A stretch of DNA of 13,318 nt from CAZXNF01 sp050741255 (GTDB taxonomy: Bacteria > Pseudomonadota > Gammaproteobacteria > Burkholderiales > SG8-41): assembly GCA_050741255.1 (NCBI GenBank), contig JBOIEQ010000118.1, forward strand, positions 1 through 13,318, read 5' to 3'. Each line of letters starts with the position of its first letter. The stretch's first letter is position 1. Of the stretch, positions 5,911 to 11,946 are shown one piece after another. A program made the position numbers and the translations under genes. A model generated the notes under the pieces. That model did no database searches, was not told the DNA's origin, and saw only the letters and a list, made by a program, of their open reading frames with translations.

Positions 5911-6939
5911 TTACACCAGCTTCCAGCCCACCGTGCCGCCGGCGCGGAAGCCGACCAGCTTGTCCGCGCCGAACGGATAGGCCGGCGGCACCGGCCACTG
6001 CTCCTTCACCAGCGTGATCCTGTCCTGGTTGCGCGGCAGGCCGTAGAACAGCGGGCCGTTCACGCTGGCGAAGCTTTCCAGCTTGTCGAGCGCGCCGTTG
6101 GCGCCGAAGATCTCCGCGTACAGCTCGATACCCGCGTGCGCGGTGTAAACGCCGGCGCAACCGCACGTCGACTCCTTCTCGCTTTTCGGGTGCGGGGCGC
6201 TGTCGGTGCCGAGGAAGAACTTCTGGTTGCCGCTGATGGCGGCGTCGATGAGCGAGCGGCGGTGCTCCTCGCGCTTCAGCACCGGCAGGCAGAAATGATG
6301 CGGCCGGAATCCCCCCGCGAACAGCGCGTTGCGGTTGAGCAGCAGGTGATGGGCGGTAATCGTCGCCGCCACCCGCGGCGGCGTACCCTTCACGAAGCGC
6401 ACCGCCTCCTGCGTGGTGATGTGCTCGAGCACGACGCGCAGCTTCGGGTACTTCTGCAGCAGGGGAATCAGCAGCCGGTCGATGAAGATGCGCTCCCGGT
6501 CGAAAATGTCGACTTCCGAAAACGTGACCTCGCCGTGCACCAGCAAGGGCAGGCCATGCTCTTCCATCGCCTCGAAGGCGGCCTGGCACTTCGCGAGGTC
6601 GGTCACGCCGGAAGCCGAATTGGTCGTGGCGCCGGCCGGGTAATACTTCACGCCGTGCACGATGCCGCTGGCCTTGGCCGCCGCGATTTCCGCGCCGGTC
6701 GTGTTGTCCGTGAGGTACAGCGTCATCAGCGGCTCGAAGGTCGCCCCCGCCGGCACCGCCGCGAGGATGCGCTCCCGGTACGCCCGGGCCTGCTCGACCG
6801 TCGTGATCGGCGGCTTCAGGTTGGGCATGATGATGGCGCGGCCGAAGCGCTTGACGGTGTCCGGCAGCACGGCGCGCAAATGGTCACCGTCGCGCAGATG
6901 CAGATGCCAGTCGTCCGGACGGGTGATGGTGAGTCTCAT
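5911..6939 (-). CDS. pyrC: Dihydroorotase
   Basis: A 342-residue zinc amidohydrolase that interconverts N-carbamoyl-aspartate and dihydroorotate, the third step of pyrimidine synthesis, in the cytoplasm. Metal and catalytic residues are all present with a constant offset of four from the E. coli class II enzyme as I recall it: H12 and H14 in WHLHLR, the Lys98 that is carboxylated (GVKYYPAGATTNS), H135 (HGE), H173 (LEHI) and D246 (GTDSAPH). The substrate-binding R16 and N40 are also in place. Length matches the PyrC type, not the longer PyrC2/allantoinase type. The start at 6939 has AGGGAG about 8 bases upstream and directly precedes the conserved LTITRPDDWHLHL. It has its own promoter in the gap after rsmI. 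It is not clustered with other pyr genes here. Confidence 0.97.
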   Translation of the reverse strand: MRLTITRPDDWHLHLRDGDHLRAVLPDTVKRFGRAIIMPNLKPPITTVEQARAYRERILAAVPAGATFEPLMTLYLTDNTTGAEIAAAKASGIVHGVKYYPAGATTNSASGVTDLAKCQAAFEAMEEHGLPLLVHGEVTFSEVDIFDRERIFIDRLLIPLLQKYPKLRVVLEHITTQEAVRFVKGTPPRVAATITAHHLLLNRNALFAGGFRPHHFCLPVLKREEHRRSLIDAAISGNQKFFLGTDSAPHPKSEKESTCGCAGVYTAHAGIELYAEIFGANGALDKLESFASVNGPLFYGLPRNQDRITLVKEQWPVPPAYPFGADKLVGFRAGGTVGWKLV

Positions 6940-6960
6940 TGTGGTGTTCTCCCTGCGGGC

Positions 6961-6989
6961 ATCATAGGGCGCGCCACAGACTTAGTAAA
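6961..6989 (-). promoter_or_regulatory. Sigma-70-like promoter of pyrC
   Basis: On the minus strand TTTACT (6984-6989, four of six matches to TTGACA) is followed by a 17-base spacer and TATGAT (6961-6966, five of six matches to TATAAT). This is the best-formed -35/-10 pair in the window. It lies in the 51-base gap between the rsmI stop and the pyrC start, giving a leader of about 15 nt that includes the AGGGAG ribosome site. I see no attenuator hairpin between promoter and start. Confidence 0.7.
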
Positions 6990-6990
6990 T

Positions 6991-7878
6991 TCATTGGTCA
7001 TTCTTTTGGGCGAGGGCCTGTGCATACAGGGCGTTGCGGGGCGCGCCGGTGATCTCCGCGGCCAGCTTCACCGCCGCTTTCACCGGCAGCTCGCGCAACA
7101 GGAGCGCCAGCACACGCTCGCCCTCGGCCGCCGTATCGTCGCCGCCGGCCGGCGCACCTTCGACCAGCACCACGTACTCGCCCTGCTCGCGGTGCGCATC
7201 GGCATCGAGCCACGCGGCCGTGTCGCCGGCCGCGCACGCGTGTATCTCCTCGAAGCGCTTGGTCAGCTCGCGGGCGAGCGTCACGCGCCGTTCGGCGCCC
7301 AGCACCGCCGCCACGTCGGCCAGCATCGCGCGGATGCGGTGCGGCGCCTCGTAGAACGCGAGCGTGACGGTCTCCGCGCGCAGGCCCTCCAGCGCGTGCC
7401 GGCGCGTGCCCTTGGCCGCCGGCAGGAAACCGACAAAGCGATGGCCCGTTACCGCGATGCCCGACGCGGACAGGGCGCACACGAGCGCGCTCGGCCCCGG
7501 AATGGGCACCACCGGATAGCCCGCCTCGCGCACGGCGGCCACCACCACCGCACCCGGGTCGGAAATGCCGGGGGTGCCGGCGTCCGTCACCAACGCCACC
7601 GTTTCGCCCTGCGCGAGCACCGCCACCAGCGTCTGCGCGGCGCGGCGTTCGTTATGCGCGTGGACGGCGATCAGCGGGGTGGCGATGCCGTAATGCGCGA
7701 GGAGCTTCGCGGTCACCCGCGTGTCCTCGGCGGCGATGCGGGCGACGCTTTTCAGGATGTCGAGCGCGCGGTGAGTGATGTCGCCCAGATTACCGATGGG
7801 CGTGGCCACCACATATAATCGGCCCGCCCCCCACTCTCCGGCGTCCCTGCGGCGATCCTGATGCGGTTCCGGTTTCAC
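6991..7878 (-). CDS. rsmI: 16S rRNA C1402 2'-O-ribose methyltransferase
   Basis: A 295-residue tetrapyrrole-methylase-fold enzyme that uses S-adenosylmethionine to methylate the ribose of C1402 in the 16S rRNA decoding centre. Family motifs appear in order: LYVVATPIGNLGDIT near residue 21, AAEDTR, VTDAGTPGISDPG, PIPGPSA, FYEAPHR and ARELTKRFEE. Length is close to that of E. coli RsmI (286). The only usable start is GTG 7878, because the sequence between it and the conserved LYVVATPIG has no other start codon in frame. This makes its first 18 bases overlap the first codons of the divergent lpoA-like gene. A possible -10 box (TAGAAT, 7909-7914) lies inside that neighbour. Next to lpoA/yraN it keeps the arrangement known from enterobacteria (yraL/yraM/yraN). 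Confidence 0.95.
   Translation of the reverse strand: MKPEPHQDRRRDAGEWGAGRLYVVATPIGNLGDITHRALDILKSVARIAAEDTRVTAKLLAHYGIATPLIAVHAHNERRAAQTLVAVLAQGETVALVTDAGTPGISDPGAVVVAAVREAGYPVVPIPGPSALVCALSASGIAVTGHRFVGFLPAAKGTRRHALEGLRAETVTLAFYEAPHRIRAMLADVAAVLGAERRVTLARELTKRFEEIHACAAGDTAAWLDADAHREQGEYVVLVEGAPAGGDDTAAEGERVLALLLRELPVKAAVKLAAEITGAPRNALYAQALAQKNDQ
7814..7819 (+). promoter_or_regulatory. Consensus -10 box for the lpoA-like operon
   Basis: A perfect TATAAT sits 41 bases before ATG 7861, inside the rsmI reading frame on the other strand (codons for RLYV). No clear -35 is visible 17 bases upstream. Transcription would begin near 7826 and run into lpoA, yraN and perhaps gmhA. Confidence 0.55.
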
Positions 7879-8940
7879 GCTGGCTGCCTGTACATGATGG
7901 CGGCGGCCATTCTAACCGCTGCCCCCTTTGCCGCTCCGCGCGCGCAGGAGATTCGTCAGCCCGGCGGGCCGCAGTCCGGTCACATCGCGCTGCTGCTGCC
8001 GCTCAATGCCGGCGCCTTTGCGCGCCACGCCGACATGGTGCGGCAGGGATTCCTCGCCGCCGTGAACGCGCAACCGCTGCCGCTGCCGGTGCGCGTGTAT
8101 CCGACCACCGACGACGATGGGGCGGTGCTCGCCGCCTACGAGCAGGCAGTGGAAGGCGGCGCGCGGCTGGTCGTGGGCCCGCTCACGCGCGCGAACGTGA
8201 CCGCGCTGGCGAAGCACGCGACGCTGCCGGTGCCCACGCTGGCGTTGAACCAGCCCGACGCCAAGGCGTGGCCGGCGCGACTCTCCATCTTCACGCTCAA
8301 CACCGAAGCCGAGGCGCGGCAGGTCGCGCAGCTCGCCTTTCGCGACGGACGCCGGCGCACCCTGACGATCTCCGACGAATCTCCGCTGTCGCGCCGCATT
8401 CAGCTGGCCTTCGCCGACGAAATGAAACGCCAGGGCGGCGCCGTCACCGCCGACTTCCGCTACGCCGCCGATCCGCAGCGGCTCGCGCTGATCCGGCAGG
8501 AGGCCACCCCGAAGCTCGCCGACAGCGTGTTCCTCGCGCTCGATACGGCGGCCACGCGCGCGGTGCGCCCCCAGATCGACCTGGCGCTGCCGGTTTACGC
8601 GACCTCGCAGGCGAACCCGGGGCGCGGCGACCCGCTCGCCCGCCGCGAACTGGAAGGCGTGCGCTTCGTGGACATGCCGTGGCTGCTGTCGCCGCAACAC
8701 ACGGCTGTCATGGTGTATCCGCGCCCGCGCACCGATGCCCTCGACCTCGAGCGGCTCTACGCCTTCGGCATCGACGCGGCGCGGCTCGCGCAGGCGCTGC
8801 TGCGCAACCGGGACGATGTGAAGCTCGACGGCGTGACCGGCGCGCTGCGCATGACGCGCGACCGGCAGTTCATGCGCGAACTGACGGCGGCGCAGTTCGA
8901 GGGCGGCAACCTGAAGGTGCTGTCCGAACCCGCCCCATGA
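7861..8940 (+). CDS. LpoA/LppC-like penicillin-binding protein activator
   Basis: A 359-residue exported protein related to the C-terminal, periplasmic-binding-protein-like domain of LpoA (YraM/LppC), which in E. coli activates the peptidoglycan synthase PBP1A from the outer membrane. The evidence is position (divergent from rsmI, directly before yraN, SIS isomerase and dolP) and the type I periplasmic-binding fold pattern: HIALLLPLNAGAFARHADMVRQGFLAA, LVVGPLTRANVTALAKHATLPVPTLALNQP, SVFLALDTAATRAVRPQI, and GALRMTRDRQFMREL near the end. Two differences stand out. The N-terminal TPR domain of E. coli LpoA (678 residues) is missing. There is also no lipobox, only a cleavable signal peptide ending near PRAQ. 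It may therefore be a soluble periplasmic form. The start could be ATG 7861 or ATG 7894; neither has a good ribosome site. Confidence 0.82.
   Translation: MRFRFHAGCLYMMAAAILTAAPFAAPRAQEIRQPGGPQSGHIALLLPLNAGAFARHADMVRQGFLAAVNAQPLPLPVRVYPTTDDDGAVLAAYEQAVEGGARLVVGPLTRANVTALAKHATLPVPTLALNQPDAKAWPARLSIFTLNTEAEARQVAQLAFRDGRRRTLTISDESPLSRRIQLAFADEMKRQGGAVTADFRYAADPQRLALIRQEATPKLADSVFLALDTAATRAVRPQIDLALPVYATSQANPGRGDPLARRELEGVRFVDMPWLLSPQHTAVMVYPRPRTDALDLERLYAFGIDAARLAQALLRNRDDVKLDGVTGALRMTRDRQFMRELTAAQFEGGNLKVLSEPAP
7909..7914 (-). promoter_or_regulatory. Possible -10 box for rsmI
   Basis: On the minus strand TAGAAT lies 30 bases before the GTG start of rsmI, inside the signal-peptide region of the lpoA-like gene. 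No -35 element is evident. It is the best AT-rich hexamer available upstream of rsmI. Confidence 0.35.
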
Positions 8941-9281
8941 GCGGCGCGGGCGCGGAAGCCGAAGCCGCCGCCTGGCTCGAAGCGCGCGGGCTGACCGTGC
9001 GCGAGCGCAACTGGCGCTGCCGCTTCGGCGAACTCGATCTGGTGTGCGACGACGGCGACACGCTGGTGTTCGTCGAAGTACGCGCCCGCTCGCGGACCGA
9101 TTTCGGCGGCGCGGCGGCCAGCATCACCGCGGCCAAGCGCGCGCGGCTCACCGCGGCCGCCCGGCAGTACCTCGCGCAACTCCCGCGCACCCCGCCGTGC
9201 CGGTTCGACTGCGTGCTGGTCAGCGGCGAACCCGGCCGACACACCCTCGAATGGCTCCGGAACGCCTTCGACGCGGCTTGA
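8937..9281 (+). CDS. yraN: YraN family (UPF0102) endonuclease-like protein
   Basis: A 114-residue cytoplasmic protein of the YraN family, which has a PD-(D/E)XK nuclease-like fold and, in general, no settled function. The signature is complete: AWLEARGLTVRERNWRCRFGELDLVCDDGDTLVFVEVRARSRTDFG, in which E and D of GELDL and E of FVEVR occupy the nuclease-type acidic positions. The usual C-terminal block, AAKRARLTAAARQYL then CRFDCVLV, follows. The start is ATG 8937, which overlaps the lpoA stop as ATGA, so translation is probably coupled. It lies 32 bases before gmhA. Gene order matches the yraM-yraN pair of E. coli. Confidence 0.93.
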   Translation: MSGAGAEAEAAAWLEARGLTVRERNWRCRFGELDLVCDDGDTLVFVEVRARSRTDFGGAAASITAAKRARLTAAARQYLAQLPRTPPCRFDCVLVSGEPGRHTLEWLRNAFDAA

Positions 9282-9297
9282 GTCGGGGTCCGTATGC

Positions 9298-9303
9298 GAT
9301 AAT
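9298..9303 (+). promoter_or_regulatory. Possible -10 box immediately before gmhA
   Basis: GATAAT lies only 10 bases before ATG 9314. A start point at the usual distance would leave a leader of about 4 nt, with no room for a ribosome-binding site. TTGAGT (9278-9283) is upstream with a spacer of only 14 bases, shorter than usual, so the -35 is uncertain. Confidence 0.4.
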
Positions 9304-9313
9304 TCGGCCCCAC

Positions 9314-9904
9314 ATGGACCTGATTCGACGCATCAGCGAGAACTTTTCGGAGAGCGCGCACCTCAAACTCTCCAGCATGGACGCGCTCGCCCCCGTGATC
9401 GCCACTGCAGCGCAGCAGATGGTGGCCTGCCTGAAGAACGACGGCAAGATCCTCGCCTGCGGCAACGGCGGATCGGCCGCCGACGCGCAGCACTTCGCCG
9501 CCGAGATGCTGAACCGCTTCGAGATGGAACGGCCGGGCCTCGCCGCGATGGCGCTGACCACCGACACCTCCACGCTGACCTCGATCGCCAACGACTACGA
9601 CTTCGAGCAAATCTTCTCGAAGCAGGTGCGCGCGCTGGGCCACGCCGGCGACCTGCTGCTCGCGATCTCCACCAGCGGCAATTCGCGCAACGTGGTGACC
9701 GCGATCGAGGCCGCCCACGAGGCCCGCATGAACGTGGTGGCGCTCACCGGCCGCAGCGGCGGACGCATCGGCGAAATCCTGCGCGAGGGCGACGTCAACA
9801 TCTGCGTGCCTGCGCAAAGCACCGCACGCATCCAGGAAGTGCACCTGCTCGCGCTGCACTGCCTGTGCGATGCCATCGATTGCACCTTATTGGGGGTCGA
9901 ATGA
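9314..9904 (+). CDS. gmhA: Sedoheptulose-7-phosphate isomerase
   Basis: A 196-residue SIS-domain enzyme that converts sedoheptulose 7-phosphate to D-glycero-D-manno-heptose 7-phosphate, the first step of ADP-heptose synthesis for LPS inner core. Sugar-phosphate loops are clear: ACGNGGSAADAQHFAAEM (48-65) and LLAISTSGNSRNV. Metal and catalytic positions of GmhA are kept: H60 and E64, and the pair Q and H in IQEVHLLALH, eight residues apart. The paralogue DiaA, which occupies this slot in E. coli, as I recall has lost E64 and the last His, so GmhA is the better call. Downstream rfaE2, a later step of the same pathway, agrees. ATG 9314 has no Shine-Dalgarno. The end overlaps dolP by ATGA. Confidence 0.9.
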   Translation: MDLIRRISENFSESAHLKLSSMDALAPVIATAAQQMVACLKNDGKILACGNGGSAADAQHFAAEMLNRFEMERPGLAAMALTTDTSTLTSIANDYDFEQIFSKQVRALGHAGDLLLAISTSGNSRNVVTAIEAAHEARMNVVALTGRSGGRIGEILREGDVNICVPAQSTARIQEVHLLALHCLCDAIDCTLLGVE

Positions 9905-10611
9905 TGAAAACACCGCAGTCCGTACTCTGGTCCAGACTCCGTCTGGTCGCGCTGCTGGCGCTGGCCCCCGTGTTCACCGGTTGCGCGGCCGTCGTCGTGG
10001 GCGGCGCGGTGGCGGGAGGCGCTGCGTTGGCGACCGACCGGCGCACCCTCGGCACGGTCACCGACGACCAGGAGATCGAGCTGCGGGCGTCAAGCCGCAT
10101 CAGCAGCAAGTACAAGGACAAGGTCCACGTCAGCGTCACCAGCTACAACCGCATGGCGCTGATCGCCGGCGAGGCCCCGGACGAGCCGACCAAGCAGGAC
10201 GTGGAGAAGATCGTGGCCGGCGTCAACAACGTGCGCTCGGTGGTGAACGAGCTGGTCATCGGTCCCATCGATCCCGGCTACTGGAGCAACGACGCGGTCA
10301 CCACCTCCAAGGTGAAGGCGCGCTTCGTCGATGCCAACAAGTTCAACGCCTTGAACGTCAAGGTCACCACCGAGAACGGCGTGGTGTACCTGATGGGCCT
10401 CGTCACCCGGCAGGAAGCCGACGACGCCACCCAGGTCGCCCGCACCACCGGCGGCGTGAAGAAAGTCGTGCGCGTGTTCGAGTACATCCAGTCGCCCGTC
10501 AAACCTGCACCAGCCGCCACCGCGCCGGCGCCCGCAGCAGCAAGCGCACCCGCGGCTGCCACCTCCCCGACCGCTGCGCCGGTAGGCACGCCGCTCAAAC
10601 CGCCGAATTAA
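9901..10611 (+). CDS. dolP: BON-domain outer-membrane lipoprotein DolP/YraP
   Basis: A 236-residue lipoprotein with two BON domains. Its relatives bind anionic phospholipid at the outer membrane and help keep that membrane intact. The signal peptide ends in a lipobox FTGC with Cys28, followed by the glycine-rich AAVVVGGAVAGGAAL typical of the family. BON1 spans about 55-118 (DDQEIELRASSRIS through VRSVVNELVIG) and BON2 about 125-195 (TTSKVKARFVD through VVRVFEYI). An added Ala/Pro-rich tail of about 35 residues, absent from E. coli DolP, may be disordered. The start at ATG 9901 overlaps the gmhA stop; a second ATG follows at 9904. The upstream GGGGG is only a rough ribosome site. It is probably translated by coupling with gmhA. 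Confidence 0.93.
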   Translation: MMKTPQSVLWSRLRLVALLALAPVFTGCAAVVVGGAVAGGAALATDRRTLGTVTDDQEIELRASSRISSKYKDKVHVSVTSYNRMALIAGEAPDEPTKQDVEKIVAGVNNVRSVVNELVIGPIDPGYWSNDAVTTSKVKARFVDANKFNALNVKVTTENGVVYLMGLVTRQEADDATQVARTTGGVKKVVRVFEYIQSPVKPAPAATAPAPAAASAPAAATSPTAAPVGTPLKPPN

Positions 10612-10660
10612 GTCTTTCCGCGCGCCCGCGCGAACGCGTGTCGGCCGATCGGACCCGCCG

Positions 10661-10680
10661 GCGCACCAGGACGGGTGCGC
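10661..10680 (+). promoter_or_regulatory. Perfect 7-bp inverted repeat upstream of rfaE2
   Basis: GCGCACC (10661-10667) pairs with GGTGCGC (10674-10680) across AGGACG. It ends at the base before the TACACT hexamer, so it fills the -10/-35 spacer of the rfaE2 promoter candidate. It could be a protein-binding operator, or the end hairpin of the dolP transcript, although no T-run follows. Another GC palindrome, CGCGCG/CGCGCG, lies just after the dolP stop. Confidence 0.4.
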
Positions 10681-10686
10681 TACACT
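10681..10686 (+). promoter_or_regulatory. Possible -10 box immediately before rfaE2
   Basis: TACACT ends 7 bases before ATG 10694, so initiation at the usual distance would fall at or next to the start codon. No -35 consensus is visible and no Shine-Dalgarno precedes the ATG, which fits a leaderless message. Confidence 0.4.
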
Positions 10687-10693
10687 GCGGCGC

Positions 10694-11188
10694 ATGAGTA
10701 CAGCGCACGCCGCCCCCGGTTTCGAACGCAAACTGTGCCCGCCGTCGGTGCTGGCGGCGCGCATCGCCGAACTCCCGCGCCCGCTGGTCTTCACCAACGG
10801 CGTGTTCGACCTCCTGCATCGCGGCCACGTGACCTACCTGGCGCGCGCGCGCGCGTTCGGCGCGAGCCTGCTGGTGGCGCTGAACACGGACGCCTCGGTG
10901 AAGCGCCTGGGCAAGGGCGACGACCGACCGCTCAACGCCCGCGATGACCGTGCCGCCGTCGTCGCCGCGCTGGCGGACGTCGATCTCGTCACGTGGTTCG
11001 ACACCGACACGCCGCTGGAACTGATCCGGATGGTCAAACCCGAAGTGCTGGTGAAAGGCGGCGACTGGAAACCCGAGGCCATCGTCGGCGGCCGCGAAGT
11101 GCTGGGCTGGGGCGGCGCCGTCCATTCCATCCCGTTCGAGCACGAACGCTCGACCACCGCGCTGCTCGCCAAGATCCGCGCCCGCTAG
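10694..11188 (+). CDS. rfaE2: D-glycero-beta-D-manno-heptose 1-phosphate adenylyltransferase
   Basis: A 164-residue nucleotidyltransferase that joins heptose 1-phosphate to AMP from ATP, giving ADP-heptose for LPS core. It is the stand-alone form (HldC/RfaE2) of the C-terminal domain of the bifunctional HldE. The signature VFTNGVFDLLHRGHVTYL (32-49) contains the HxGH site (H42, H45). ALNTDASVKRLGKGDDRPLN, VKGGDW and the ERSTTALLAKI end are all typical. ATG 10694 is the first in-frame Met before the conserved region; no ribosome site is visible. It follows dolP by 82 bases and lies two genes after gmhA. The kinase partner (rfaE1/hldA) is not in the window. A dispersed-repeat-like element follows its stop. 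Confidence 0.95.
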   Translation: MSTAHAAPGFERKLCPPSVLAARIAELPRPLVFTNGVFDLLHRGHVTYLARARAFGASLLVALNTDASVKRLGKGDDRPLNARDDRAAVVAALADVDLVTWFDTDTPLELIRMVKPEVLVKGGDWKPEAIVGGREVLGWGGAVHSIPFEHERSTTALLAKIRAR

Positions 11189-11193
11189 AGAGG

Positions 11194-11276
11194 CCGTCAT
11201 CCCGGACTTGATCCGGGATCCAGTTTGACCTGCTGGTGCAAGGCCGGCGTGGACTTCCGCCGCAGCGGAAGTGACG
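11194..11276. repeat. Dispersed-repeat-like palindromic element
   Basis: The element begins ccgtcatcccggacttgatc, which forms an 8-bp hairpin ATCCCGGA/TCCGGGAT (11199-11206 with 11212-11219), and ends in a second hairpin followed by gtgacga. The outer ends are imperfect inverted repeats (CGTCAtcCCG against CGTCAcTtCCG on the other strand). From memory, GTCATCCCGGACTTGATCC-type sequences are common intergenic repeats in proteobacteria. It fills the gap between convergent genes, a usual place for such elements. Confidence 0.6.
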
Positions 11277-11285
11277 ATCCTTTTT
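11254..11285 (+). terminator. Terminator of rfaE2
   Basis: CTTCCGC (11254-11260) pairs with GCGGAAG (11265-11271) across CGCA. A run of five T follows at 11281-11285, after a 9-base gap. The gap is long for a classical intrinsic terminator, and the T-run enters the stop codon region of the facing gene, so efficiency is uncertain. The two hairpins of the repeat element may act together. Confidence 0.45.
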
Positions 11286-11946
11286 AAGGCTTGCCCGGCG
11301 CGATGCAGGTCACCGGCTTCAGCTCGGTGAGCGGGAAATCCTTCTGCAGGACCGCGAGCTTCGCCGTCACCGCGTCGCTCGGGTCGCGCACCACGAACAG
11401 GGTGTCGCCGCCGCGCGGGCCAAGCACCGCCGAGCGGATGCCCTTCTCGCGGAGCTGCGCCAGCCGCGACTTGGCGTTGTCCTCGTTGCGGTACACGCCG
11501 AAGGAAATCGCCCACTGCCACGGCCCCTCTCCGGGCAGGATGGAGAAGTCGGTCACGCCGCGCGCGCGTACCTCGGCGGACTTCCTGTCGGCCTCGGGCT
11601 TGGTCTTGAGCGGCGGGATGTAGACCCAGAACGACCCGTCGCCGACATCGCGCACGGACAGGCGGTCGCCGAGCGCCAGCGCGGCGAGTTGCGGTTCCGC
11701 GAACTTGCGGTCGCTGGCGTCGAACGGCCCCCACTCGATGCAGGCCTGCGGCAGCGCCGGCGCGGGTTCGCTTTTGGGTTCCCCCCTCGCCGGTGGCGGC
11801 GCGCCCGGCTTGGCGATGCGCATTTTCTCCGGGCTGATCTGCAGCAGGGCGATCTGCGCGTCGTCGCCGGGCGACCCGCGCAGATACGTCATGTAGACGT
11901 AGAAGCCGAGATTGGCGAGCAGGAGGAGGAGGAACAGGGCTCTCAT
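11284..11946 (-). CDS. SPOR-domain membrane-anchored protein
   Basis: A 220-residue bitopic protein: a short N-terminus, one membrane helix (LFLLLLLANLGFYVYMTYL, about 4-22), a proline/alanine-rich periplasmic linker (about 45-68) and a C-terminal SPOR domain (about 140-205, with WAISFGVYRNEDNAKSRLAQLREKGI). SPOR domains bind peptidoglycan stripped of stem peptides at the division site. Two cysteines, in ACIEWGPF and near the C-terminus (VTCIAPG), could pair. ATG 11946 is chosen because the membrane helix begins right after it; a longer reading would add 16 basic residues. That ATG overlaps the coaX stop as ATGA, so it is the last gene of the birA-coaX unit. Its function beyond septal peptidoglycan binding is not known from sequence. 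Confidence 0.88.
   Translation of the reverse strand: MRALFLLLLLANLGFYVYMTYLRGSPGDDAQIALLQISPEKMRIAKPGAPPPARGEPKSEPAPALPQACIEWGPFDASDRKFAEPQLAALALGDRLSVRDVGDGSFWVYIPPLKTKPEADRKSAEVRARGVTDFSILPGEGPWQWAISFGVYRNEDNAKSRLAQLREKGIRSAVLGPRGGDTLFVVRDPSDAVTAKLAVLQKDFPLTELKPVTCIAPGKP

Noticed and set aside
6136..7818. 560-codon open frame on the plus strand
   Set aside because: It is antisense to pyrC and rsmI, both certain by motif, and its Arg/His/Gly-rich translation is typical of a shadow frame in high-GC DNA.
8268..9281. 337-residue open frame ending in YraN
   Set aside because: Its upstream part is a shadow of the lpoA-like gene; the YraN protein starts at ATG 8937.
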